Shown: piece by piece, positions 1 to 9,779 of the stretch
Position numbering within the stretch: position 1 is the first letter of the stretch
How the letters are laid out: each line of letters opens with the position of its first letter
Origin: Sodalis glossinidius str. 'morsitans'
GTDB taxonomy: Bacteria; Pseudomonadota; Gammaproteobacteria; Enterobacterales; Enterobacteriaceae
DNA: 64,000 nt
Direction: 5' to 3'
Assembly (NCBI RefSeq): GCF_000010085.1
Contig: NC_007713.1
Location: forward strand, 19,307 to 83,306
Position numbers and translations under genes: made by a program
The notes under the pieces: model-generated
What the model saw: the letters and a program-made list of their open reading frames with translations, nothing else
Databases searched by the model: none
Told to the model about the DNA's origin: nothing

Positions 1-183
1 GACAGCAAGGAATCGCAGGATTTAGCAAACGCAATACAGGCCAAGAGTGTTAAACTAAATTCATTGACCAGTGCATGGGAAATGAACATTAAAGCAGCAG
101 AACAACGTGATAAACTCTTAGCAGCGAAGCGTGAAAAAGCATTTCGTCAGCATCAATATGATGCGCCGTTACCGAAATTTTGA
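1..183 (+). CDS. virB5: VirB5/TraC-like pilus-tip protein, C-terminal end only
   Basis: The window opens inside this gene; only the last 60 codons and the TGA at 181-183 are seen. The stretch is rich in Lys, Glu, Gln and Ala and reads as amphipathic helix, with a run 'NAIQAKSVKLNSLTSAWEMN' typical of the helical tail of VirB5 minor pilus proteins. The identification rests mostly on position: it sits directly before an entry-exclusion-like lipoprotein and virB6, the order seen in pKM101-type transfer operons. The 5' part lies outside the window, so whether the gene is intact is unknown. Confidence 0.6.
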   Translation, partial: DSKESQDLANAIQAKSVKLNSLTSAWEMNIKAAEQRDKLLAAKREKAFRQHQYDAPLPKF

Positions 184-190
184 GGAATGA

Positions 191-439
191 ATGATGAAGA
201 AAATAGGATTTATGACTGTAATGATTGGATGCATTATTCTTTTAGGATGCAAGGAAGAGGTTAAATCAGAGGAATGGTATAACCAACATCCCGATGAAAC
301 GTATAATGTTTATAGTAAATATCTTAAAGATAGAGAATCAAGTCAGAATTTCGAAAAGGCGAGAAGAGCCAAGAATAATTTTGTTAATTTAGGAACGGAA
401 GAGCAGAAGACTAGATTTTCTGAGTTAAATATAAAGTGA
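191..439 (+). CDS. EexN-like entry-exclusion lipoprotein
   Basis: An 82-residue lipoprotein with a basic N-terminus, a hydrophobic stretch and a lipobox ending LLGC, so Cys20 would be lipidated. After the signal comes a short polar domain with 'EEWYNQHPDE', which resembles the W-Y-x3-P-x-E segment of EexN proteins of IncN/IncX plasmids. Those proteins block redundant mating. The position between virB5 and virB6 is the usual one for eex. The stop overlaps the first codons of virB6, so the two were probably translationally coupled. No lesion is seen. It could be another small T4SS lipoprotein. Confidence 0.55.
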   Translation: MMKKIGFMTVMIGCIILLGCKEEVKSEEWYNQHPDETYNVYSKYLKDRESSQNFEKARRAKNNFVNLGTEEQKTRFSELNIK

Positions 440-1626
440 GGATGGTGGGCTACCAAAATTGGTGGCCTTATTTTTACGGGGTGAACATGTCAGATCAAAT
501 GACAAATTTCTTTCAGAAAATGGATGCACAGGTTATGTCTGTTGTTAACCAATCTGTTTCTGGGAAAATGGTAGAGTACGCGAGTATTTTTTCTTCAATT
601 ATTGGTATCTCTATTGCGCTCTATATACTCTGGTGTGGCTATATGGTCTTTGCAGGAAAGTTACAACGTCCTATTGAAAGCATTATCTGTGATCTAGCCA
701 AGATGAGCATAATGATGATGTTTATGTCAAACATTGGCGGCTATCTTACTCTTTCTATACAAGCCATATAGGGTCTTAAGCATGGTCATTCTGTCCAAGG
801 TAATGCGTGGGTTTATTTGGATGAATTATGGTTAAAAGGGCAACAAATTAGTGCTAGGCTAATGAAATTAGATACATCAACCTATGTTAAAACCGATGGG
901 ATGATAGCGATAGGATCTTGGTTAACTTGGTTTGGTATTATTGCGGTTTTAGTGGGGACGGTGTTAATATTTCTAATAGCGGAGTTATCTATTATTTTAC
1001 TTACCACTACCGCCCCTGTTTTTATTTTCTATCTAATGTTTATCTTCCTGCGGATGATGTTTAAAAATTGGCTGCAATCTATCTTTTCCGCTATATTAAC
1101 AGTTGTATTTGCGGCGTTAGTGCTCTCTTCCGGTATTAAGTACCTTAACCATATTTTAACCATCATTGCGACAGAGGAGACAGATAGCAATATCATTTTA
1201 ATGGGGGCGATGGCATGTGCTGGGTCATTAATTTGTGCTGTTATTGTTTATCGAGCTTCCAGTATTGCTCATCAAATAGCGGGGGTTGACGTACAAGGCG
1301 CACTGGAAGGGGCTGCTGCGGGTGCTATCGGGTTATTTGGTGCCGCTAAAGGCATCAGAGGGATGATTGGTGGCAGCAAAGCGGTTGGCAAGGAAGGGTG
1401 GCATCAGGGCAAGGGATTTGTTGAAGGCATTAAAGGTGTGGATAAAAGCCAGCGAGAAGGCGGTCGAATCGGTCATCTTGCAGGACGAGAAACAAAATAC
1501 GGCGTCAGTAAGGCTAAAGCCGCTGTAGAAAGGGCGCGAGCCGCCGGTTGGAAAAGGGTATCAAACACATCCGAACAGTCTCAAAGTATTGTCCCTAAAA
1601 AGGGGAAAGATCTAGAGTGGAAATAA
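436..1626 (+). pseudogene. virB6: VirB6-like inner-membrane channel protein with internal amber stop
   Basis: Polytopic membrane protein of the VirB6/TrbL family. An N-terminal part (436-771, or from ATG 487) and a C-terminal part (to 1626) lie in the same frame and are separated only by one TAG at 769-771. Each part has several hydrophobic segments, and the C-terminal part ends in a Gly/Ala/Lys-rich cytoplasmic tail. Joined, the length (about 395 codons) is near the family norm. The reading frame between the two halves stays open through the stop, so this is a single nonsense mutation or a site of readthrough. It lies between eexN-like and virB7-like genes. Confidence 0.8.
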
Positions 1627-1716
1627 TAAAAATCATCCAAAACTGAAAGACTAATCCCCACGCGTTATCTGCCGACAATGGCATAGTCAATCCCTCATCT
1701 TATTTATCAAGGAATT

Positions 1717-1854
1717 ATGCGCATGAAAATAACAGGCGTAGTGCTTTTGCCGTGCATGTTGTCCGGCTGCGCGGGGCAACATAATGCATTGTCCCCCATT
1801 TACGGCCAGCTTGAGCCGGTCAATAATGGATTGGGAGTCAATGATGTTCACTAA
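1717..1854 (+). CDS. virB7: VirB7-like outer-membrane lipoprotein
   Basis: A 45-residue lipoprotein: Met-Arg-Met-Lys start, hydrophobic core and lipobox LSGC (Cys18), followed by a short Asn/Pro-rich tail. VirB7 lipoproteins have this size and anchor VirB9 in the outer-membrane core complex. Its end overlaps the start of virB8 (ATGATG at 1841-1846), a typical coupling in this operon. No lesion is seen, although its partners are broken. It is too short for confident family assignment without its position between virB6 and virB8. Confidence 0.65.
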   Translation: MRMKITGVVLLPCMLSGCAGQHNALSPIYGQLEPVNNGLGVNDVH

Positions 1855-2396
1855 AAAAGCAGCGTATTTAAAAACCGCGCAAGAATTTGAATTAAAATGG
1901 CGGCAACGTGATAAACGCGATAAAACCATTGTCTTTATTATCGCAAGTATTGGCACCGCCTTTTGGCTGCTTTCACTTATTGCCATTATTATTCTGTTGC
2001 CATTAAAGCAGACCAATACCGAACTTTATATCGCGGATAAACTAACGGGCAAGGTATTTTATCCAGCAATATGTGCGCTTGCGGGAAGGCTATGATTATT
2101 TTCGTCTGCACCCGACAAGGTGTTTAAGGACGCAGAATATACCGCCGAAATCACCTTTATTACCCATTTCATTTCTGCTTCCAGCAATCCTGATAATCCC
2201 GATTTACTGTCCACCCTTCGCTTTCGCAAGCGATATCCGCGATGTCCGTAGCGGTAATGTGCAACCGGAATACTGGACGGTACGCATGACGTGGCGATTT
2301 TAGCCACAGCAAGCCATGACCGATGTGCAACGCGCCAATAATCTGCTGGGATTTGTCGTCACCAGTTATCAGCGTGAAAAAGAGCAGGGGGAATAG
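1841..2396 (+). pseudogene. virB8: VirB8-like inner-membrane assembly protein, frameshifted
   Basis: The first 80 or so residues hold a cytoplasmic helix, one membrane span (about residues 30-53) and the start of the periplasmic domain ('PLKQTNTELYIADKLTGK', like the PLK-x-V-x-P-Y-V-x-R segment of VirB8). The frame is then lost near 2065-2095. Pieces of the periplasmic domain ('GYDYFRLH', 'DIRDVRSGN') appear in another frame, and the VirB8-like tail 'NNLLGFVVTSYQ' ends at TAG 2394-2396. At least two frameshifts are needed. It lies directly before virB9. Confidence 0.75.
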
Positions 2397-2398
2397 CC

Positions 2399-3273
2399 AT
2401 GAAAACAGGGAAATTACTTTTCCTTGCCGGACTGGTGCTGGCTTCTGGCGATGTGCAGGCTGCCGCCACTCCGCAGGGGAGCCGCGTTGATAGCCGGATG
2501 TAACAGGTGACCTACCATCCCCGGAATACCACGATTGTTCATGCTGCCGAAGGTTATGTTTCCACGCTGGTTTTCTCCGAAGAGGAAGGTAATCGCGTCT
2601 ATATCCGCGTAGCACCCGCAAGCAGCCCATCAGGACGATGAACTCCAGTGAGGATGGCGATGAAGAGGTGGAAAGCGAACGGGTTTTTGAGCCGCAGGAT
2701 AAAGACTGGCGTACCAATCTGTTTGTCACTACCACCAAACATTTCTACAGTCTTGAACTTCTCCTTATCGACAAGGGGCAACCGCTGTCGCAACTGGCTT
2801 ACGTCATTGATTACCGTTATCCGCAGGAAGAGTAGACGCAGATGCGGAAAACGCAGCAGGCGAGACAACGTGAATGTGAAAAGGCGCAGATGAAGCAATC
2901 CATCGCGCAGGCATTTAATGCTGCCCAAGCGCCGCGTAACTGGGATTATTACATGCGGGTAGCGAAAGACAGCCGGGATATCGCTCCCGATTTTGCCTAT
3001 GACGATGGACGCTTTACCTATCTCGGTTTTTCCCCCATCAAAACCTTTCCCGCCGCGTTTGTCGCCTATGGTGAGAAAGAGCATATCGTTAACTCCAGTG
3101 TGCAGCAGAAGGGTAACTATAAGGTATTGGTTATTCATCAGATTAATCCGCGCTTTGTGCTGAGGGCAGGGCATAAGGTCGTGGGGATTGAAAATCATGG
3201 TATGGGTAAAGTCACTGTCCCCGATGGAAATGCCATTTCCCCCCACGTTCAGCGCGTGGAGACGGAACAATGA
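2399..3273 (+). pseudogene. virB9: VirB9-like outer-membrane core protein, multiply broken
   Basis: Begins with a signal peptide at ATG 2399. The N-terminal domain ('VTYHPRNTTIVHAAEGYVST') matches VirB9, and the C-terminal domain ('RNWDYYMRV', 'IAPDFAYDDGRFTYLGF') matches the VirB7-binding part. Lesions: TAA at 2501-2503, a frameshift between about 2600 and 2640, and TAG at 2833-2835. The frame after the TAG continues unchanged to the natural stop at 3271-3273, which overlaps the ATG of virB10. A large open frame on the opposite strand here is only a shadow. Confidence 0.82.
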
Positions 3274-4643
3274 ATCATAAAGAAAAAACGACGGACGACA
3301 TCGAGCGTGAAGCACGAAAGCACCTTGCCGGGGAAGCGGAAACGTCACCCGCAGAAATAGCCAACGATGCAGTAGACGCCAAACCAGAAGAGGACGGGAC
3401 AACAACGGAAAAGCCATAGGTTAAAACTGTAAGCGACATGGAAAAAGAGGTGAAGGCGCGGATCACCGCTGTTGCCAACGCGAAGGGACAGTCTGCAAAG
3501 AAAAGTGGGGCATCCACGGCCGTCGAGGTGGCAAAAACACAAAAACGGCAAAAAAATAAACTGCTATTGGGGATTGGTGTGTCTGCCGTGGTTGTCGCGT
3601 TAATTTGGATGGTAGGATTTTATCTATGGGAGACCGCCAGAACAATCCATACCGAGATGCCGCCCGTCAGTGCGGAGAAATCCGCAGGCGTCAGTAACCA
3701 GAGGCGGGATTTAGGGAAGAAGGTTGATCCGTTTCATAAGGAAAAGCAGACACAAGCGCAAACCGAGACAGAGAAGCCCGCAGACAGTGGCGGACAAAGC
3801 CGACAGGTCACGCCGGTAAACAGCGTTAGCTCTGAGCCGTCCTTTTCTGAGCCGGTATTCAGGCGCTATCTTGCGCTGGAAACCGCAGAGGAAGCCTTGT
3901 CCACGCAAAGCCATAGTCAAACGAGGGCGCAGGAGAAACAGGGCGATAAGACGTCCGCCAGTGTTGACGCCAGAGACGCGGAAAAGCCTGAAAAAGCCAA
4001 TGCATCAGAGGGGCTTAATCAGGTCACGCGCATTCCTTACGATCCGGATTTATACCTGCCGGAAAATATGCCGATCCCCTGTGCGCTGGATTATCGCTTT
4101 GTTTCTGATTTTACGGGAAAAATATGCTGTACCATTACCCGTGATATCTACAGCGCCAGCGGCCATACCCGCCTGATAGACAAGGGCACCACCGCCTACG
4201 GGGTGTATAACGCGGGAACGCTCAGGCATGGGCAAGGGCGTGTCTTTATTTGTATTACCAAACTGCGCACCCGCCAACCCCCTTATCTGGATATTCCCAT
4301 GAGGGGTTCACAGGCGGCGGGGGAGCTGGGTGAATCCGGTTCGGATGGCTGGATTGATGAACACTGGGTTGATCGCTTTGGTGGAGCGTTGATGCTGGGC
4401 ATGATCCCCGACATTACCGCAGCGGCGGCGAATCAGGCCAGGAAGAAAGATCGCAATACGGATTACACCGAAAACAGCCGTCAATCGCTGGCTGAAATTG
4501 CCAGAACCGCGTTTGAAAACAGTGTGAATATTCCGCCTACCTTGTACAAGAATCAGGGCGACATTATCACGCTGATCACCAGTCAGGATATTGATTTCTC
4601 GGCTATCTATCAGCTTGAACTCAAGAGGAGAAAAAACGGATGA
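3270..4643 (+). pseudogene. virB10: VirB10-like trans-envelope protein with amber codon 50
   Basis: VirB10 spans the inner membrane and reaches the outer-membrane core. The start at 3270 overlaps the virB9 stop. After 49 codons an in-frame TAG (3417-3419) interrupts the cytoplasmic leader; from ATG 3438 the frame runs 401 codons. That part holds one membrane span (about residues 35-57 of the restart), a Pro/Glu/Gln-rich periplasmic linker and the TrbI-type C-terminal barrel domain, ending with 'PTLYKNQGDI' and a Asp-Phe-Ser-x-x-Tyr motif. Restart at 3438 could still give a nearly complete protein, so function is not excluded. Confidence 0.82.
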
Positions 4644-5587
4644 ATGACACTCAGAATCCGACGCTGATGTATTACCGTGATAGTCTCTTTGGCGCATTAC
4701 TGGCGACAGAGGGGTTAACCGAACTGGCGGTCAACCGACCGAACCAGATTTTTACCAAGGTCAATGGGGAATGGCAGGAGCATAACGCGACGATCAGCTA
4801 TGAGGAGTGTATGACCTTTGCCGCAGTGCTGGCAAACCACAATGACGACCACATTGATGATCTGAAACCCATATTATCCGCCACGCTGGAAAGTGGCGAG
4901 CGGTGCCAGATTGTGATCCCCCCGTCCTGTGAGCGTGGCACCGTGTCGATCACCATCCGTAAACCGCCCTACCTGCAAATTTCTCACCAATCGTGGATCG
5001 AAAGCGGTTTTTACGACCAACTGACCGGACAGGAAAAAACAGAGATTCACGATGACGTTTTGATACAGCTGTTTAAAGACAACGCCTTTCCAGGATTTAT
5101 GGAAAAAGCGATGGAATTTAGCAAGACAACCGTGTTTGGTGGCGGAACCGGGTCAGGCAAAACGACCTATGAAAAAACGTTGTTCAACTGTATCCCGTCG
5201 CATTTACGGCTTGTCTCCATTGAAGATAACCCGGAGGTGAAATTCTACTCACATCGTAACCATGTTCACCTGTTTTATAACGCCGAAGCCCCGGAGGGGG
5301 CTATTGTCACCCCTGCCAGCCTGCTACGCGCCAATTTTCGCATGAATCCTGACCGCATCCTGCTTACAGAGGTACGCGGCCCGGAAACATGGGATTTTAT
5401 GAAAGCGCAAAGCTCCGGGCATGAAGGCGGTGTCACCAGCCTTCATGCGCCAACGCCGGAAGCAGTGATTGATGGCATTATCGAACGCTGTTACCAGAAC
5501 CCGGAGTGCTGCAACCTACCGTATAACGTGATGCTGCGCAAGGTGCTACAACATCGATGTGATCGCCTGAATGACGGCACGGGGTAA
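4640..5587 (+). CDS. virB11: VirB11-type hexameric ATPase, C-terminus altered
   Basis: Traffic ATPase of the P-type T4SS. Walker A is intact (GGGTGSGKTT near residue 170), the Asp box follows (VSIEDNPE), and Walker B/His-box regions are present ('RILLTEVRGPET', 'GHEGGVTSLHA'). The first 290 residues look complete. Near 5550 the expected 'IDVI' segment sits in another frame, and an early TAA ends the protein at residue 315. The remnant 'ALYFKPLHRDSYF' reads on to 5666 in the original frame. So two small frameshifts have replaced roughly the last 40 residues. Overlaps virB10 by 4 bases. Confidence 0.85.
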   Translation: MNDTQNPTLMYYRDSLFGALLATEGLTELAVNRPNQIFTKVNGEWQEHNATISYEECMTFAAVLANHNDDHIDDLKPILSATLESGERCQIVIPPSCERGTVSITIRKPPYLQISHQSWIESGFYDQLTGQEKTEIHDDVLIQLFKDNAFPGFMEKAMEFSKTTVFGGGTGSGKTTYEKTLFNCIPSHLRLVSIEDNPEVKFYSHRNHVHLFYNAEAPEGAIVTPASLLRANFRMNPDRILLTEVRGPETWDFMKAQSSGHEGGVTSLHAPTPEAVIDGIIERCYQNPECCNLPYNVMLRKVLQHRCDRLNDGTG

Positions 5588-5654
5588 CTGGCGGCGGCTG
5601 ACGCCCTCTATTTCAAGCCGCTTCATCGTGATAGCTATTTTAAGGAATTAAGCC

Positions 5655-6232
5655 GTGGACAAATGTAAACTCACGCCGGGGCAATGGGGTTTTATTGGCC
5701 TGCTGGTCTGTCTGCTGACGGTTGGGATAGCGAGTGTACTTGTTTATCCCATGAACGGCGTAGGACTGCGCCGCTTTTTGCATACTTACCAGTTTTCGAT
5801 GCTGGAGCGCATCCTGTTTGATAGCAATATCCGTGATGATATTCGCTGGAATGCTGTGTTGTCGCTGCTGTATGGTTTTCTCGCCTCCGTGGTGATAGCG
5901 GGCTCGCTGATTATCAAAACGGCGATGCAAAAGCCCTCGCTTTACGGTGACGCAAAATTTGCCAGCGATGCCGATATTCGCCGCTCCAAAGCGGTGACAT
6001 GGGGCGATGAAAGCAAAGGCGGCGTCATTATCGCGAGAACCCCATTAAATGCGAAAAGGCATTGTATTTTAATGCCCCCTACTTTATGGACAGGTTATGC
6101 GCGGTGTCACCGAAGCTGAGAGAACGTGTTGCCAGCATGAACAAGGGGGCATCAATGGTTAAAAAAGGGCTTAAATATCCCCCCAAAGAAGACATGCTGT
6201 CATTAGGAGAACTTGAAGCAGATCTATTTTAA
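5655..6232 (+). pseudogene. virD4: VirD4-type coupling protein with large internal deletion
   Basis: The first 128 residues are the N-terminal membrane anchor (two hydrophobic segments) and the start of the cytoplasmic domain ('SLYGDAKFASDADIRR', as in VirD4/TraG proteins). Near 6040-6060 the sequence jumps, out of frame, to the family's C-terminal tail, which contains 'KALYFNAPYFMDRL' and ends at TAA 6230-6232. The whole nucleotide-binding core, including Walker A and B, is gone. About 400 residues are missing. The coupling step of this transfer system cannot work. Confidence 0.8.
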
Positions 6233-6265
6233 CGTAAAAGCGTGAATATAATAGTTGATATTCAC

Positions 6266-7658
6266 TCAATTAATTTTGAAATACTTACTCTTTTTGGTAG
6301 GATCTCCCCTATAATTATAATGCATCATTATTTTTTTTATGTGCTCTTCGTTAACAGCATGCCAAGATGCCCCAAGATTTTTCATTTTTGATGAAAATAC
6401 TGGCCGATACTTTCCTTTTTTACAATAAGCAGCTCCCTCAAATAAACCGATAATACCGTTTTCAGTATTTAATGTAGGTATTTGAGTGGTGGGTTTAATC
6501 AAATGTCGCCATTTTATTTTATTTCTGTCAGTTTCTTTGGTGACATTGGCCTTTTCATTCTCATCTCCTTCTATTACGCAATTGCCATAATCATATTCAT
6601 CAGCCAGATGATAAGCAGAATGACCAAATTCATGAAGAGCCAATTCAACGGATTGCTTATGCATGGTCAAAGTCCCAATTCCATCATAACCAGCACCCCC
6701 ATATTCTTTTGTATTTCCTATAACTAATACCTGGTCATATCCTCCAAATCCAAGTGATTCATTTGCGAACTTCTTAACTAGTTTTATATTTACGCACAGC
6801 AGACGATCGAGATCATAACATCCTAATACAGTTTCTAATGCAGTGTCTTTTTTTTGTTGTCCTGTTATTGATATTCCCGAGTCTTTGCTGATAACATCTA
6901 TTCGCATAAATTCAAAGCAATCTTTAAATTCGTTCATTAATGGATCAGACAAAAAACCTGACATTACAATATTTGCATCTTTTTTCCATTGTTCCATATC
7001 ATTAAATGAATAACCATCACCCATTATAGCTATGATCATTTTGTTTTTTTGAACTTCACCTTGTCTAGATATGATTTCATGATTGAAACACCGACTGCCA
7101 CTGATAAAATCATCTTTGTTTCTGAGGAGTAAGTCATGGATTTTGAATGTAGCGACATAAGGTTTCCTTTTTCTATACAAAACATCATCACTTACCTCTT
7201 CAAATTTGATAGATTCTAAATTTTCATGATAAGGGATAATCACTTCAGCATCTATGCTACTCACATCAATGCTTTTTACTCTATCAATGTCTCCAGAGTC
7301 AGGATTGAATGCTTCAAAAATATTTTTTTCTTTTATTTTTAAATAACTGCTTATGAAGTATCTTTCCAATACTGTCTAAACAGTAAATATTCCAACCATT
7401 GCTCTGATTAGATGAAATCATGACATCATCTAAAACAATCCTTCTTCTAAAATCACCTGTATATGCTTTGATTACTTCAAGTTTTCTCCCGGCATAGGTT
7501 ATTTCATGCTCAATATTAAGCCATATGCAATTACTATTCATTAACTTTTCTCTCCATATTATATATTGTAGATGTTCTAAGGAATTGAAACGATATATAT
7601 AACAAGAATACTTTCTTTGAATTAAATTTGAAGGTAATTTATTTTGTCTATCATTCAA
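6266..7658 (-). pseudogene. M64-family (IgA-peptidase-like) metallopeptidase, frameshifted
   Basis: The larger part (6266-7369, 367 residues) carries the zinc motif HEFGHSAYHLADEY, i.e. HExGH followed by the Asp-Glu-Tyr of peptidase family M64. An upstream part (7314-7658, 114 residues) lies in a different frame and supplies the N-terminal domain; the frame is lost near 7335-7370. No signal peptide is obvious. The gene is far more AT-rich than its neighbours, which suggests separate acquisition. Family members cleave host or matrix proteins; the substrate here is unknown. Its 3' end is repeated at 7709-7748. Some function could survive only if the downstream part is translated on its own. Confidence 0.75.
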
Positions 7659-7708
7659 ACATCATTTTGAATGTTCCCAAGAGTTATGCTCATTTCTGGT
7701 GTATGAGG

Positions 7709-7748
7709 TGATATTCACTCAAATAATTTTGAAACACTTACTCTTGTT
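7709..7748 (-). repeat. Second copy of the 3' end of the M64 gene
   Basis: About 40 bases here match 6257-6296 with few differences. Read on the minus strand they encode a tail like SKCFKII-stop, the counterpart of SKYFKIN-stop at the end of the M64 gene. This looks like the last scrap of a tandem paralogue that once lay upstream. Confidence 0.6.
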
Positions 7749-7850
7749 GTATGTATTTTAATCAAACAGGAGTGAGGTTTTTATTTTGTTTATACATGAC
7801 TAATTTTTATTAGTATTATATGTTCATTCACGTCTTAACCGGGAATCGCC

Positions 7851-8261
7851 ATGTTGTCTTTTATTACGACCACAATTACAAGATATATTAATCCTAGGAA
7901 TACACTTTCGATAAAAAATGACAACGATGTTCATGTATCTGCTTTATGGGAAAATATAAAGCACCTATTCCATCATGATAAAATAAATGATGCACAGCGA
8001 CTCGTTTATGATTTATGTTATCCAAATGACAATGACGCCTCATTTAAAAAATCCATGAAGTGTTTTTTAAAATTAAGGCGGATGGCTCGTGATGAATACA
8101 AAACACAATTTGTCTATCGCAAAGATACAGATGAAAGTAAAAAAATATGTGAACTGATAGATAACAAAGGCTATCCATTAATAACCATAGCCAAAGGGAT
8201 TAACGACAGTGACTCATTATACAAATACACCATAGCTGGCATAGAATCAACATTCCTATAA
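7851..8261 (+). CDS. Short protein with SPI-2-type T3SS effector N-terminal domain
   Basis: A 136-residue protein. Residues 33-40 read WENIKHLF, which fits the WEK(I/M)xxFF translocation motif of Salmonella SPI-2 effectors (SifA, SifB, SlrP, SspH2, SseI). The flanking order also fits: an 'A-x-R-L-V-Y-D-L-C-Y-P' stretch like 'CIxxLCHPP' of SlrP, a spacer, then a helix 'FLKLRRMA' like 'FECLRMLA', then a Cys/Leu-rich strand. In SlrP and SspH2 this domain precedes LRR and ligase domains; in SifA it is about the first 136 residues. Here it stands alone and ends just before a terminator, so it is either a truncated effector or a stand-alone secretion domain. The alignment is from memory. Confidence 0.6.
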   Translation: MLSFITTTITRYINPRNTLSIKNDNDVHVSALWENIKHLFHHDKINDAQRLVYDLCYPNDNDASFKKSMKCFLKLRRMARDEYKTQFVYRKDTDESKKICELIDNKGYPLITIAKGINDSDSLYKYTIAGIESTFL

Positions 8262-8291
8262 AAATGCAAATCACAAAACATCCCTAACACT

Positions 8292-8319
8292 AAAAATCGC
8301 CCTATAAAGGCGATTTTTT
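8292..8319. terminator. Intrinsic terminator after the effector-like gene
   Basis: Self-complementary arms AAAATCGCC and GGCGATTTT around a short AT loop, followed by a T run. It lies 31 bases after the stop of the effector-like gene and has A and T runs on both sides, so it could work in both directions. Confidence 0.7.
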
Positions 8320-8502
8320 CACTATTACGTAGCGAGAAGGACAGGGGATTTAATTTATCTGGCAGTGGTGATAAAACCAATTTATTAATTGGCACTCTCA
8401 AAGTCAGCAAAAAATGGTTAGAGATGCTTAATATTTTCATCCCAAGTTATGATAATTTTATTTATTTAAAATAATCACATTCTCAATCAACTGAAATGAA
8501 TT

Positions 8503-9210
8503 ATGAAATTTATCGTACTAACCGTTGGCGGAATATTTCTGGCCGATTGTTCTTCACCGCTACCTGTAAACTGGTCAGGCATTGCTATTGAAATCAATAG
8601 CACAATGCTGGACTGGAAAGAAAATAATGTGGTCATTCCTTCACCCGTCATCACGGGTCAAAAGCGATTTGTAATTTTGATGGAGAAAAAGGGAGCTATC
8701 TTCCCGATGATTACTTTGCTGTCACTCATGCCAATCAGATTGTGGTATTAACTAAAACATCAGCAGGGTATTTTAACGCCAAACGCTGGCTAAGAACGCA
8801 TGGCGCAAAAGAGGCCATTGACTATCAAGTCAAGCAGGGATGTATCGGATGCAGTGAAACCGATATTTATTTCTATCGCATTAATAAACCGGTTGATATT
8901 CATCCTCTTCCGGAAAAGAAAAAGCCTGAACGGATGTTGCCAGCTAAAAATCCCGTACAGAATAATTCGTCACTGACGAGTAAACTGTTGACGGTGATTC
9001 AATCACCACAGATTATCGGTGTTAAAAATAACGTATCACCGGCTCAGAGAAATAAACCTCTCATTCACGCTCAACTCATGATTATACCACAAAAAACAAC
9101 GATGTTGCACACGGATAAACCGTTTTTATGTTGAAAAAACTGCCCTGAATGCGGCGTACACCGGAAAAGGAAAGCAGATTAAGAGCGTGGGATTTCGTGT
9201 TATCGGATAG
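8503..9210 (+). pseudogene. Cag12-family plasmid lipoprotein, frameshifted
   Basis: Starts with a lipoprotein-like signal (Cys16 in 'FLADCSS'). The next part, 'MLDWKENNVVIPSPVITGQ', and, after a frameshift near 8670-8680, 'YFNAKRWLRTHGA' and 'CIGCSETDIYFYR' match the Cag12-like lipoprotein family that is common beside plasmid T4SS/pilus genes. In the correct frame the join reads 'GSYLPDDYFAVTHANQIV'. A second frame loss after about 9060 separates the tail 'FYVEKTALNAAYTGKGK', which ends at TAG 9208-9210. Likely a surface component of one of the decayed transfer systems. Confidence 0.6.
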
Positions 9211-9430
9211 ATTAATACCTTTCTGCAGACATTTAAGCTTTACGAGTTAACTACCGAGAAAACGGCTACCAATTTGTATAATCTTATTTCACTTGGAAAT
9301 AGGCCTTTTCAGCTCTTCTTTAAATTTTGAATATTCTGTTCGATGAAAGAAAAATCTGATATATTCAAAATACGAGTAACACGGTAACTTTTTACCATGC
9401 AATGGAACTGCATTCCATTATAAATATATG

Positions 9431-9779
9431 ATGAATAATGGGATTATAAAGAAATCAATCATTTCTTTGTCTGTCTTTTTACTGTCATCTTAAGTGAGTG
9501 CTGCCACTCAGGTTAGTCATGAGGTTGTTGCAGAAGCGCACAAAAACGCAGATGTCGCCAAAGAAAAGTTACATGAAGTTCAGGATATGGGCACCGACCT
9601 AAAACTGAAAAGCAAGTATGCTGTTGAAGGTAATTCTGTTAGTGGCAAAGTATCTGAAGAGTTACAAAAAGCCTGGCATGTAACTAAATAAGACGCAGAG
9701 AAAGTGTGGGATAAAACTAAGCAGGACGTAGAGGATATTGAAGAATAAGGTAAGCAAATAGTACATGAGTTTTAGGTGT
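9431..9779 (+). pseudogene. Small helical periplasmic protein with repeated in-frame stops
   Basis: From ATG 9431 a signal-peptide-like segment is followed directly by TAA (9491-9493), then 'VSAATQ', a plausible signal-peptidase site. The mature part is Lys/Glu/Ala/Val-rich with heptad-like spacing ('NADVAKEKLHEVQDMG'), similar in texture to LEA-like or apolipoprotein-like periplasmic stress proteins. A second TAA at 9689-9691 and a third before 9750 interrupt the same frame, which otherwise continues 'DAEKVWDKTKQDVEDIEE'. The open piece 9494-9691 with a GTG start would lack its signal. I cannot name the family. Confidence 0.45.

Noticed and set aside
2599..3417. Long open frame on the minus strand (272 codons)
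   Set aside because: It lies opposite virB9, whose domains are clear on the plus strand; the minus frame has no domain and no ribosome site.
8320..8475. Reading frame without a start after the effector terminator ('NLLIGTLKVSKKWLEMLNIF')
   Set aside because: It could be the tail of a lost gene, but it is under 50 codons, lacks a start and matches nothing I know.
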